Source: Pinguiococcus pyrenoidosus (Eukaryota > Sar > Pinguiophyceae > Pinguiochrysidales > Pinguiochrysidaceae). From it: a DNA stretch of 12,382 nt. Positions 5,154 to 12,382 of this stretch are shown one piece after another; the first letter of the stretch is position 1, and each line of letters starts with the position of its first letter. The stretch is from contig JAAMXY010004153.1 in NCBI GenBank assembly GCA_019677205.1, positions 3,124 through 15,505 of the forward strand, given 5' to 3'. Both the position numbers and the translations under genes were made by a program. The notes beneath the pieces are model-generated. The model saw only the letters and a list, made by a program, of their open reading frames with translations. It was not told the DNA's origin and made no database searches.

Positions 5154-5318
5154 TCAAGATGAGCATCCATTCATGGCGACATCGTCTGTAGAGCGGCGGT
5201 GCGAGCCATCCACAACGCACCAAAGGACGACGGCTTCGAAGCAATCGAGCATGTATTCAGTGCGTAGGTGTCGCTTCCTCGCAGTATTGCATTTTCGACG
5301 CCCGCACACTTCTTTCAT
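5154..5318 (-). CDS. Possible small gene, 54 residues, Cys-containing
   Basis: A short ATG-started frame on the minus strand, begun by MKEVCGRRKC and ended by TGA at 5154. It has a basic N-terminal part, a hydrophobic middle (FEAVVLWCVV) and five Cys. A perfect TATA box, TATAAATA, lies at 5390-5383 on the same strand, ~65 bases before the ATG, which leaves room for a short leader. No homology is recognised and length alone is no proof. The same DNA on the plus strand holds only a short open stretch (5163-5271). This is the best gene candidate in an otherwise empty 300-base gap. Confidence 0.25.
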   Translation of the reverse strand: MKEVCGRRKCNTARKRHLRTEYMLDCFEAVVLWCVVDGSHRRSTDDVAMNGCSS

Positions 5319-5382
5319 GGGTGGACGTCGGCAAACGAAAAAGTTGCTCCCGATCCGATGCGAGCCAGGTGGAAAACCAACT

Positions 5383-5390
5383 ATTTATAG
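5383..5390 (-). promoter_or_regulatory. TATA box before possible 54-residue gene
   Basis: TATAAATA on the minus strand, inside CTATAAATAG, with the ATG of the 54-residue frame ~65 bases downstream. It is the best TATA match in the left half of the window. Confidence 0.4.
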
Positions 5391-5439
5391 ATTGCATGTA
5401 TTAGTAAAGCTTCTCCCTCCCCCTCCAAAACCTTCCTCA

Positions 5440-6057
5440 TCAATTGATGCTCTCAAGAATCCGGAAAAAACAAGACACGATGCCAGTCAGTCCTGCATTG
5501 ATGGCCACCATCACTGCCGCCACTCCTAGACTGAACAGAATACATACGTGGGCGTCCTTCGGAAGGAGGACCCAAAGGATGATTACGACGATGGGCAGCA
5601 TTGCGGGATTTATGTACGCCTTCCTCAAGAAGCCACAGCTGGATAGCACATGTAAGCTCGCGTAGGCAGCGGCCAGCGTCCCAAACAGCATCGCTGACGA
5701 CGGCATATCCTTTTCCCACTGCTTCCGCCTCTCCCGCATCTCGTCGAGGTCAGCGCGAAAAGTGAGCGTTCCGTTGCTGTCAAAGCAGTTGTAGGAATTG
5801 CACGAGTACGACGTGCATTTGCACTGCTCCCGAATGCGCGACTCCGCGTCGGTGCTGTCCAGGGTCATCCAGTGTGCACACAAACGGGGGGTAAACCCCT
5901 CGTTGTCTGGACCCGTGATGTTGGGAAGGACCGTCCCAAACCAAGCATTCTCGTGCTCGTGGGCGGAGTCGGCGCACGCCAGGTACTTTTCCGCATGCGC
6001 GGTAGCAAGGACTAGCCCGAGTGCGGCGATGGTGGCTGCGCTGCTTCTCGACATCAT
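5440..6057 (-). CDS. Membrane protein with signal peptide and Cys-rich ectodomain
   Basis: The frame opens at a GTG (6147), but the ATG pair at 6057/6054 begins a clear signal peptide: MMSRSSAATIAALGLVLATA followed by HAEKY, with likely cleavage after AHA. TATATA at 6179-6184 lies ~122 bases upstream, which would put transcription start near the GTG and favours the ATG. That gives 205 residues. After cleavage, ~100 residues carry about seven Cys, including a CKCTSYSC cluster and NSYNC, and two N-glycosylation sites (NIT, NGT), so this part should face the lumen or outside. The C-terminal ~90 residues hold about three membrane segments: AMLFGTLAAAYASLHVLSS, then AMLPIVVIILWVLL, then VCILFSLGVAAVMVAINAG. 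Family unknown. It could be a virion-envelope or host surface protein. The extra 30 residues from the GTG are Pro-rich and probably untranslated. Confidence 0.62.
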   Translation of the reverse strand: MMSRSSAATIAALGLVLATAHAEKYLACADSAHEHENAWFGTVLPNITGPDNEGFTPRLCAHWMTLDSTDAESRIREQCKCTSYSCNSYNCFDSNGTLTFRADLDEMRERRKQWEKDMPSSAMLFGTLAAAYASLHVLSSCGFLRKAYINPAMLPIVVIILWVLLPKDAHVCILFSLGVAAVMVAINAGLTGIVSCFFRILESIN

Positions 6058-6370
6058 GGCTGCGTGCTTCCGAGTTCTGCGGGAGGGGGAGGGAGGAGGG
6101 GGGTTGGGCTGGGAGCTGCCACAAAATTGAGGAGGAGGCTCCACCACAAACTGGCGTTTTTGGAGGAGCGCTGTACAGTATATAAGTGAGTCCTCGACAC
6201 CCCAATCGTCCGCGGAAACCTTTCAAGAGCGCCTCTCCAAAAGAAGGAATGATCCGGTCGTTTGCTCTACAGACGAATCATCTAAGACACGTTTAGAATC
6301 CTGAAACTTCGCATCCTCTACTTCCGTCTTCATTCTGCTACACCCTGCAACTATCCATTCAACAACGAAC
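6058..6370. other. Gap between membrane protein gene and ROCO gene
   Basis: 313 bases. The left 90 bases are a purine-rich (on the minus strand: CCT/CCC-rich) leader of the membrane protein gene, then comes its TATA box. From about 6190 to 6370 nothing is recognisable beyond the 3' flank of the ROCO gene; no clear AATAAA signal was seen. Confidence 0.4.
6179..6184 (-). promoter_or_regulatory. TATA box of membrane protein gene
   Basis: TATATA within CTTATATACTG on the minus strand, next to a CTGTACAG palindrome, ~122 bases before the ATG at 6057. It would place the transcript start near 6150 with a leader of ~95 bases. Confidence 0.4.
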
Positions 6371-9300
6371 TCAGTTGCTACTCTTTGTTTGCCGCAAGCA
6401 ACTGCTCTTGCACTTGTGGTAGCAAGCATTCAGTGCCGTGTTGCCGGTGTTTCTCGGCAACATCTTCGTGAACCCACATAATGCTCCTGTCCTGCGCGGG
6501 CACCCGCTGAAGTCCTGAGCCATGAAGGAACGTTGCGCTACCTGCGAAAGAGAGCGAAGTACATCAGTTTCCAAGGCTGCTTGCGTTGCGTCGCATTGAA
6601 ATACCCTACCAGCAGACGTCAAGACACCTAGCTCACTCAGGATCTTGACCAGCGCGCCGTAGTGTTCGCCAACCACGATTAGTGGCTCTCTAACACGAGG
6701 ACACGTTTCGGAATGTGCAGTGGAAGAAACTGGAACGGGCGAGCAGGCGTCGGTGGCCTTGACCTCATCCGCACTAGTCCCCGCCTCGCTTTGCTCGATG
6801 AGCTGATCGTTCATCCTTTCAAGCGCTTCGTTGTTCTCCGAAATATACTCGCGCAAGTAATCGAATTCCGGTGGCAGATCTGGGGTCTTGACAATCTCGA
6901 CAATATTCGAGAGTAGTCGACCACCCCCTGTAACTGCCCCAACCACCAGCAAGCTGATGTCGAGGAGCACGCGAAGCACTTGGACCAGCTTTGCATACTT
7001 CGTGACCCACTCGCGAGGTACCTCTAGTTCATATCCCCGGCCATCATTCGTCTCAGCAATACGACCTGTGACTGGACACCAGAAGTAGAGGTACTTCTTC
7101 TCCTTAAGAATTCGTGTCCTGTCGGTGAGGAAGCGCGCAAGACGCCGCCATCGGGATGGGTCCCGCCCTTCAAAGACTGCACGAAGCTCCCGAGCAATTG
7201 ATGCTGGAAGGATCAGCGGCGTGCATGGGACGTGATGATAGCCAGTAAAGGTCTGCTGTGAGTATTTCAGCAGGCCTTTGATATTCGCTCCCTGCTCCTC
7301 CTGTTTTGCTTCCAACCTCCGAAGTGCTGCAAGAATTTCTCCCCGTTCCCCCGCGTTGTTCTGAACCTCAACTTGCTCCCTCAAGCTGGCGATCTGCTCA
7401 GTGTAGTCGCAGTCCTCGACCCTTTCCTTCCTCCGCTCCCATTCGGAAGGCTGCGAGTCCCAATCTTTCCAACTTTTCGGCAGAATATTCTTCGGCTCGC
7501 GCAAGATACTTCCAGCAGCCTTGAGGAATGCTCGACGGTGGAGTCGGTACGGAAACATGTCTGGTGTGCGCCCACTGACGGCAGCGGCGCTGGTGAACCA
7601 GGCTTGCAGTTGCGTGGCCACTTGCACCAAGAGTGGGGAAGCGGCTGCAGCATCGCTACTACTACTACTACTAGTGGCGAGCAAGTGCTGTGCAGCATCC
7701 GAACTGGCCGTCCATATCCAAGCGATCCATGCGATTTCAAGTCGGGTGCGTTCGTCATAGAGCATCTGGCAGATGCACATGGCTCGATCATCTTTGGAGT
7801 CCCCCTCCCAAACGACCTTCACCACATTGCGATCGATGAAGGGCCGGCCAAGATTGCTGTGCATGGATTGATCTCTGGACCAGCTGTCTAACATAGGATC
7901 TGGGAAGGCCTCCAGAACCTTAACTTGGAAACGCGCGAACGTTCCTCTGGGAAAGAGGTGCCAACTCGGCGTCGAGAATCTGGAAGCACTTCGGAGAGAC
8001 ACAAGGCGGCCGCAGCAGATGCCGTCCTGGACTTCTCCATCCGTCAAGTCCTCGAAGTGAGCTTTCACGCCATCGTAAGGCGCCTTTAACCCCAAAGCCA
8101 ATATCTCGCGCTCAAAGTCTTCAATGTTGCTGTTGTGAAGGAAGGCAGGGAACCAGTCTTGCTCTCTTCCAGGTATGGGCACACACAGCTGCATCCCGTG
8201 AATCATGCTCACGAGAGTCTCCAGCATCTTGTCCGTCGCCTCTTGGCCGTCATGGAACGGTTCGCCCGCGCGATGCAAGCAGACCAACAAATGAGCCTTC
8301 ACATCGTTGTGCTCCATGCAGTGAGAACGTCCAGCGCCAATCTCCTCGGACCAGTCCTCCGGCTGAAAAAAGTACCCCAGGACAGAGGAGGAGAACCAGT
8401 TTGGATCCCACACGACTACCCCACTCGTTGTGGCATCTGCAGAATCTGCGTTTGGGGTTGCATCCTGGTGCACGAGAATCTCTCCACACTGCTGCGCGTA
8501 GCTTAGCAAGGCATCCACGGCTAAATCGTTGAGATTACTAAGCTCAGGAACTTGCTTACGAAGAAGCCTCCGGGCATCCGGAGCTCTTTGGATGCGATAC
8601 TCACCCCGGAACTGCTGGATTGCTCGGACGACATCAGAGCAGATAGCGGGCATCTTCAAATCGTCAGTTCCGAAATCTGGACTGCCGCAGTATTCCTCGG
8701 CCGACCCTAAAGCTGCTGCCGAATCACGAATCAGGTCGAAGAGCTGCAAGGTCTGGGATCTGGACGTCGCACTCAAACAGATGGGGACACTGGATGCTAG
8801 ATTGAGCCGTCCAGTTGTCATGTCCTCGTTGTCACCTTCCGTTGTTGCTTCTTCTGTGTTGCTCTGCTTCATACTGCTTCGAACATATTCGGACATGGCT
8901 GCTTGAATGCGAGCAACGTAAGCTTCCCGGCTCGCATCGCTTGTCCCCTCAAAAACATTCATCACAACAATGACCTTGTTTGAAGGGGAGTGTGCGACCG
9001 TCTCAAGCAATGAAAGCCAGTAGCGTAACTGCCTTTCCGTCGAAGCCGGAGTGGTGCCCCCCGGAGTTGTGCTTCGTGGATGACCTTCAGGGTTTACGGG
9101 CAGTACCAAGACAAACACGGACAGAGGCTTCCCCAATAGATCCATGTATGTGAACTGAAAGTCCTTCTGACCGCCGTGGTCGAATAACTGGACTTCTTGC
9201 CAGCTTCTGAACCCTGGAATGTTGCCGTTGAAGAGTATACAACGGACAATCTCTACCCCTCGCGTTCGCCCTGGAATGAACTCTGCATCTTTCAACTTTT

Positions 9301-11671
9301 GCGCCTTGCCTTCTTCACCCATAAGCATGTGACGAAGATGGGTCTTGCCAGCGCCTCCGGGTCCGCAGAGGTGGAGTCGGGGTGGTGAAATGGGGATGCG
9401 GTCGACCAGCGGCTTAAGGGAAGAGTTCCGCAGAGCAGCTAATGGGGAATCTTCCGTCGTTCGCCTCAATCGCTTGTCCAGATCGTCGATGGTGCGCCGG
9501 CCGGCTCCATCGGGGGCGAGGAGAAGCTGAACCGCCTCGGAACTGATGGGCCCGACTGCCATTTGCCCGGAGTCATCAACGATATCCTCGCCCATCGATT
9601 TTAGCGCAAGTAGAAGCATTTCATCGCTGCCGTTTCGAACAAAGTCGTGCAGCAGAGTCACTTGACCTGTCTGCTTGGACGATGGTAGCGCGACCAGTTT
9701 CGCTGAGAGCCGTGCACGCCGGCGAAGCAAGGCTTTCACCACCTCCAAGTGGCCATTCGCAGCGGCAATGTAAAGTGGCGTCGTTCCATCGTTGCTCGCT
9801 GCCTCTTTGTTGGCCCCACGGTCTAGCAAGGCTTGCACCACCTCCAGGTGGCCTTTCTCAGCTGCACTGATGAGTGGCGTCCGTCCATTGCTGGTCGCAG
9901 CCTCCTTGTTGGCCCCACGGTCTAGCAAGGCTTGCACCACCTCCAGGTGGCCATTCTGAGATGCACTGTTGAGTGGCGTCCATCCATCGTTGCTCGCTGC
10001 CTCTTTGTTGGCCCCACGGTCTAGCAAAGCTCGCACCACCTCCAGGTGGCCATACAATGCACTGATGAGTGGCATCCATCCATACTTGTTCGCAGCCTCC
10101 TTGTTGGCCCCACGGTCTAGCAAGGCTTGCACCACCTCCAGGTGGCCATTCTGAGATGCACTGTTGAGTGGCGTCCATCCATCGTTGCTCGCTGCCTCTT
10201 TGTTGGCCCCACGGTCTAGCAAAGCTCGCACCACCTCCAGGTGGCCATACCAAGCTGCAACGTTGAGTGGCGTCCATCCATCGTTGTTCGCAGCGTCCTT
10301 GTTGGCCCCACGGTCTAGCAAGGCTTGGACCACCTTCAGGTGGCCTTTCTCAGCTGCGGAGTTGAGAGGCGTCCATCCAAAGTTGTTCGCCGCCTCCTTG
10401 TCTGCCCCACGGTCTAGCAAGGCTTGCACCACCTCCAGGTGGCCATTGAGAGCTGCGATGATGAGGGGCGTCCATCCATATTTGTTCGCAGCCTCCCTGT
10501 TGGCCCCACGGTCTAGCAAGGCTTGTACCACCTCCAGGTGGCCTTTCCCAGCTGCAATATAGAGTGGAGTCTGTCCATCGTTGGTCGCAGCATCCTTGTT
10601 GGTCCCACGGTCTAGCAAAGCTCGCACCACCTCCAGGTGGCCATACCAAGCTGCAACGTTGAGTGGCGTCCATCCATCGTTGTTCGCAGCGTCCTTGTTG
10701 GCCCCACGGTCTAGCAAAGCTCGCACCACCTCCAGGTGGCCATACCAAGCTGCAACGTTGAGTGGCGTCAATCCAAAGTTGCTCGCAGCCTCCATGTTGG
10801 CCCCACGGTCTAGCAAGGCTTGCACCACCTCCAGGTGGCCATTCGAAACTGCAACGTGGAGTGGCGTCCATCCAAACTTTTCCGCAGCCTCCATGCTGAT
10901 TTCATGGCTCAGTTGGTGATTCACACCCTTTAAATCACCGCGACAAGCAGATATATGTAAAGGGGTCCAGTCTAATTGTTTGAGGGCTTCTTCATTCGCG
11001 CCACGGTCTAGCAAGGCCTGCACCACCTGCTGGTGGCCATTCTGAGCTGCAATGCTGAGTGGCGTCCATCCATCCTTGATCGTAGCCTCCTTATTGGCCC
11101 CACGGTCTAGCAAGGCTAGCACCACCTCCAGTTGGCCATGGTAAGCAGCACTAAAGATTGGCGTCCATCCATCCTTGTTCGCAGCCTCCTTGTTCGCCCC
11201 ACGATCTAGCAAGGCCTGCACCACCTCCACGTGGCCTTCATCAGCTGCAACGTTAAGTGGCGTCCATCCATTCTCGTTCGCAGCGTCCTTGTTGGCCCCA
11301 CGGTCTAGCAAGGCTTGGACCACCTTCAGGTGGCCTTTCTTAGCTGCGATATAGAGTGGCGTCCGTCCATCGTTGTCCGCCGCCTCCTTGTCGGCCCCAC
11401 GGTCTAGCAAGGCTTGCACCACCTCCAGGTGACCTTTCCAAGCTGCACTGTTGAGTGGCGTCGTTCCATTCGTAGTCGCCGCCTCCGTGTCGGCCCCACG
11501 GTCTAGCAAGAATTGCACCACCTCCAAGTGGCCTTCGTCAGCTGCAATGTTGAGTGGCGTCGTCCCTTCCCATCTCTCTTTCGCCTCTTTGTCCGCTCCT
11601 TCGCCGACCAATCTGACCACCTCTTCCACATCCCCCCTCTCCGCGGCATCGTGAAGCGGCGTGCGAGACAT
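6371..11671 (-). CDS. Ankyrin-repeat ROCO protein (ANK-Roc-COR), 1766 residues
   Basis: A single 5.3-kb frame from an ATG preceded in frame by a TGA near 11720. Residues 1-~657 are about 20 ankyrin repeats of 33 residues (consensus GWTPLNVAAxxGHLEVVQALL then DRGANKEAAxxD); repeat 8 is degenerate and repeat 17 is one residue short. A Roc GTPase-like domain follows: P-loop GPGGAGKT (K776), DHGGQ switch II (D831-Q835), a G4 site read as VVMNVF (N905) without the usual KxD, and G5 SATS (S967). COR follows, with VVWDPNWFSSSVLGYFF near residue 1090. A coiled coil (~1423-1460) and a hydrophobic stretch (~1560-1588; VLRVLLDISLLVVGAVTG) lie near the C-terminus; no kinase domain is seen. ROCO proteins are GTP-regulated dimeric scaffolds; ROCO families in brown algae have been proposed to act in immunity. 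Target unknown. The last ~57 residues look unlike a domain end. Confidence 0.88.
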   Translation of the reverse strand: MSRTPLHDAAERGDVEEVVRLVGEGADKEAKERWEGTTPLNIAADEGHLEVVQFLLDRGADTEAATTNGTTPLNSAAWKGHLEVVQALLDRGADKEAADNDGRTPLYIAAKKGHLKVVQALLDRGANKDAANENGWTPLNVAADEGHVEVVQALLDRGANKEAANKDGWTPIFSAAYHGQLEVVLALLDRGANKEATIKDGWTPLSIAAQNGHQQVVQALLDRGANEEALKQLDWTPLHISACRGDLKGVNHQLSHEISMEAAEKFGWTPLHVAVSNGHLEVVQALLDRGANMEAASNFGLTPLNVAAWYGHLEVVRALLDRGANKDAANNDGWTPLNVAAWYGHLEVVRALLDRGTNKDAATNDGQTPLYIAAGKGHLEVVQALLDRGANREAANKYGWTPLIIAALNGHLEVVQALLDRGADKEAANNFGWTPLNSAAEKGHLKVVQALLDRGANKDAANNDGWTPLNVAAWYGHLEVVRALLDRGANKEAASNDGWTPLNSASQNGHLEVVQALLDRGANKEAANKYGWMPLISALYGHLEVVRALLDRGANKEAASNDGWTPLNSASQNGHLEVVQALLDRGANKEAATSNGRTPLISAAEKGHLEVVQALLDRGANKEAASNDGTTPLYIAAANGHLEVVKALLRRRARLSAKLVALPSSKQTGQVTLLHDFVRNGSDEMLLLALKSMGEDIVDDSGQMAVGPISSEAVQLLLAPDGAGRRTIDDLDKRLRRTTEDSPLAALRNSSLKPLVDRIPISPPRLHLCGPGGAGKTHLRHMLMGEEGKAQKLKDAEFIPGRTRGVEIVRCILFNGNIPGFRSWQEVQLFDHGGQKDFQFTYMDLLGKPLSVFVLVLPVNPEGHPRSTTPGGTTPASTERQLRYWLSLLETVAHSPSNKVIVVMNVFEGTSDASREAYVARIQAAMSEYVRSSMKQSNTEEATTEGDNEDMTTGRLNLASSVPICLSATSRSQTLQLFDLIRDSAAALGSAEEYCGSPDFGTDDLKMPAICSDVVRAIQQFRGEYRIQRAPDARRLLRKQVPELSNLNDLAVDALLSYAQQCGEILVHQDATPNADSADATTSGVVVWDPNWFSSSVLGYFFQPEDWSEEIGAGRSHCMEHNDVKAHLLVCLHRAGEPFHDGQEATDKMLETLVSMIHGMQLCVPIPGREQDWFPAFLHNSNIEDFEREILALGLKAPYDGVKAHFEDLTDGEVQDGICCGRLVSLRSASRFSTPSWHLFPRGTFARFQVKVLEAFPDPMLDSWSRDQSMHSNLGRPFIDRNVVKVVWEGDSKDDRAMCICQMLYDERTRLEIAWIAWIWTASSDAAQHLLATSSSSSSDAAAASPLLVQVATQLQAWFTSAAAVSGRTPDMFPYRLHRRAFLKAAGSILREPKNILPKSWKDWDSQPSEWERRKERVEDCDYTEQIASLREQVEVQNNAGERGEILAALRRLEAKQEEQGANIKGLLKYSQQTFTGYHHVPCTPLILPASIARELRAVFEGRDPSRWRRLARFLTDRTRILKEKKYLYFWCPVTGRIAETNDGRGYELEVPREWVTKYAKLVQVLRVLLDISLLVVGAVTGGGRLLSNIVEIVKTPDLPPEFDYLREYISENNEALERMNDQLIEQSEAGTSADEVKATDACSPVPVSSTAHSETCPRVREPLIVVGEHYGALVKILSELGVLTSAGRVFQCDATQAALETDVLRSLSQVAQRSFMAQDFSGCPRRTGALCGFTKMLPRNTGNTALNACYHKCKSSCLRQTKSSN
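9703..11671 (-). repeat. 99-bp tandem repeat array encoding ankyrin repeats
   Basis: About 20 tandem units of 99 bp, 33 codons each, coding the ankyrin domain. Units share a nearly fixed core around CCACGGTCTAGCAAGGCTTG and CACCACCTCCAGGTGGCC (plus strand). 9895-10055 and 10090-10250 read as identical over 161 bp (offset 195, a 99+96 two-unit copy). 10208-10321 and 10604-10717 read as identical over 114 bp (offset 396, four units). These point to recent unequal crossing-over or gene conversion. Confidence 0.85.
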
Positions 11672-12330
11672 GTTAAGAATGCCACTCTGCGTCTGACGAG
11701 CAGCCCTTGGCGCGCCAACTCAGCCGAAGCCTTCTCAACCACTAGCCGGCGCAGTGCAGAAAGAGCCCTCAATTCCGCGCGTCATCCTTTTTCATCGGAT
11801 ACAGTTTGAAGATTCCTTCTGCGCCCCTCCCGGAACTTCAGGGGCTCGGATTGGTCAATTGCCTCCCATATCTTACGTTGATTGGCCTAGGAAGATATTC
11901 TGCAGCAACAGCTCCTACCTCTTCGGACCTCTTTGGAGTTTCATCTCATGCTCCAATGAAGTCTTCGCTCTTCGTAGCTCAGCACCAAACATATCATTTG
12001 CTCCAACTGCTGGATCGGAATGCATCAGACTCCTCACCAAAACTGCGGAATCGGAGCGGGGTAGGGGTGCATCTCCCCATGAGCGTTCCCCAACAACCCA
12101 TCTTTCATGTCCTACCGTAGTAATTTGATGCAAGCCAATCACAGAAAGTAAGAATACCTTCTATCGGCGAAGATGCGTGTTATTCGCTTCTGCGGCGTGG
12201 ACCAAATTCTGAGCGGCTCCGAAGCTCGCCAGCTCATTCGTCCGCAACGAACCTTTCGAGAACATCCTTCCAGAAGAGGAATTCTATCTGAACCAATTAG
12301 AGCTTATATCTGCTTCGCGATTCCTGGAAG
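11672..12330. other. Long intergenic region, no convincing gene
   Basis: 659 bases upstream of the ROCO gene. It holds inverted CCAAT boxes (ATTGG at 11850-11854 and 11881-11885) placed ~180-210 bases before the ROCO ATG, and CCAAT on the plus strand at 12135-12139 and 12293-12297. Open frames on both strands begin at GTG or TTG or have no recognisable content. The first good ATG frame, at 12173 (63 residues), is probably chance. It looks like a divergent promoter region of cellular style. Confidence 0.4.
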
Positions 12331-12382
12331 ATGCGCCGAATCAAACCAATCGCGGCAGCTCTAGTGATCTCTTTCTTCTTCG
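12331..12382 (+). CDS. Start of a secreted or membrane protein, 3' partial
   Basis: An ATG at 12331 opens a frame that is still open at the window end. It encodes MRRIKPIAAALVISFFF: a positively charged start followed by a hydrophobic core, the classic form of a signal peptide. A TATA-like TTATATC lies ~20-27 bases upstream, which is close for a eukaryotic TATA but possible. Only 17 residues are visible, so nothing can be said about the product. Chance cannot be excluded. Confidence 0.38.
   Translation, partial: MRRIKPIAAALVISFFF

Noticed and set aside
5440-6147. Start of the membrane protein at 6147
   Set aside because: This is a GTG, it would bury the signal peptide behind a Pro-rich leader, and it lies at the expected transcript start relative to the TATA box.
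9682-10919. Long open frames on the plus strand and in a second minus frame across the ankyrin array, e.g. 10164-10562 (+) and 10350-10871 (-)
   Set aside because: They are periodic shadows of a 99-bp unit, which is a multiple of three, so an open unit stays open in every copy. Their translations are simple repeats without a fold.
9703-11671. CRISPR array or satellite DNA
   Set aside because: The regular 99-bp repeats are fully explained as ankyrin codons; there are no short repeats with unique spacers.
11754-12128. 124-residue plus-strand frame and its overlapping frames in the right intergenic region
   Set aside because: Non-ATG starts, Ser/Pro-rich composition and no recognisable motif; three overlapping frames look equally poor.
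12173-12364. 63-residue ATG frame on the plus strand
   Set aside because: No domain or signal features. The overlapping ATG at 12331 in another frame has a much better signal-peptide look.
1-12382. tRNA or rRNA genes, insertion sequences, transposase genes
   Set aside because: No cloverleaf, rRNA-like stretch or transposase motif was found by reading both strands.

Overview
The window reads as part of a large eukaryotic DNA virus genome of the Nucleocytoviricota type, or a virus-derived segment in a protist or algal genome. The left 5.3 kb is gene-dense and intronless, with short or zero gaps, genes on both strands and two convergent genes sharing the four bases TTAA as stop codons. Its recognisable genes suit such a virus: a trimeric dUTPase, an ADP-ribosyltransferase with a basic tail, a TFIIB-like transcription factor and a DUF4116-type repeat. 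No capsid, polymerase or packaging gene is present to fix the family, so the assignment is an inference.

Layout, left to right. 2-814 (+) is an ADP-ribosyltransferase cut by the left edge. 811-2274 (-) is the most striking gene: a TFIIB-type zinc ribbon and two cyclin-like folds followed by what looks like a single TBP half-repeat, a possible TFIIB-TBP fusion. 2469-2918 (+) is a complete dUTPase. 2936-3340 (-) and 3385-3783 (-) are small unknown proteins. 4015-4818 (+) is an unknown 267-residue protein, overlapped ATGA-style by 4815-5141 (+), which carries a DUF4116 repeat and an apparent frame break. 5154-5318 (-) is a possible 54-residue gene with a TATA box. 5440-6057 (-) is a secreted-then-membrane-spanning protein. 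6371-11671 (-) is a 1766-residue ankyrin-Roc-COR (ROCO) protein. 11672-12330 has no convincing gene, and a signal-peptide-like start at 12331 runs off the right edge.

The non-coding DNA has structure. Three places at or near gene starts carry a CCTTTT(T)GG box followed by a perfect 8-10 bp hairpin; one copy has a different stem that still pairs. The 12-mer TTGGTAAAGCTT lies 15-16 bases before the ATG of two genes, and AAGCTT sites cluster in the intergenic DNA. Two hairpins with the same 9-bp stem (GGGGGAACC) bracket the pair of small minus-strand genes. From 5.4 kb rightward this signature is absent, and TATA and CCAAT boxes and wider spacing appear. The window may therefore hold two kinds of DNA, or a virus/host or provirus junction near 5.1-5.4 kb.

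Functionally, the left half offers transcription (TFIIB/TBP-like), nucleotide-pool sanitation (dUTPase) and protein modification (ADP-ribosyltransferase). The right half offers a membrane protein and a large receptor- or scaffold-like ROCO GTPase. All calls rest on reading the sequence; no database search was possible.
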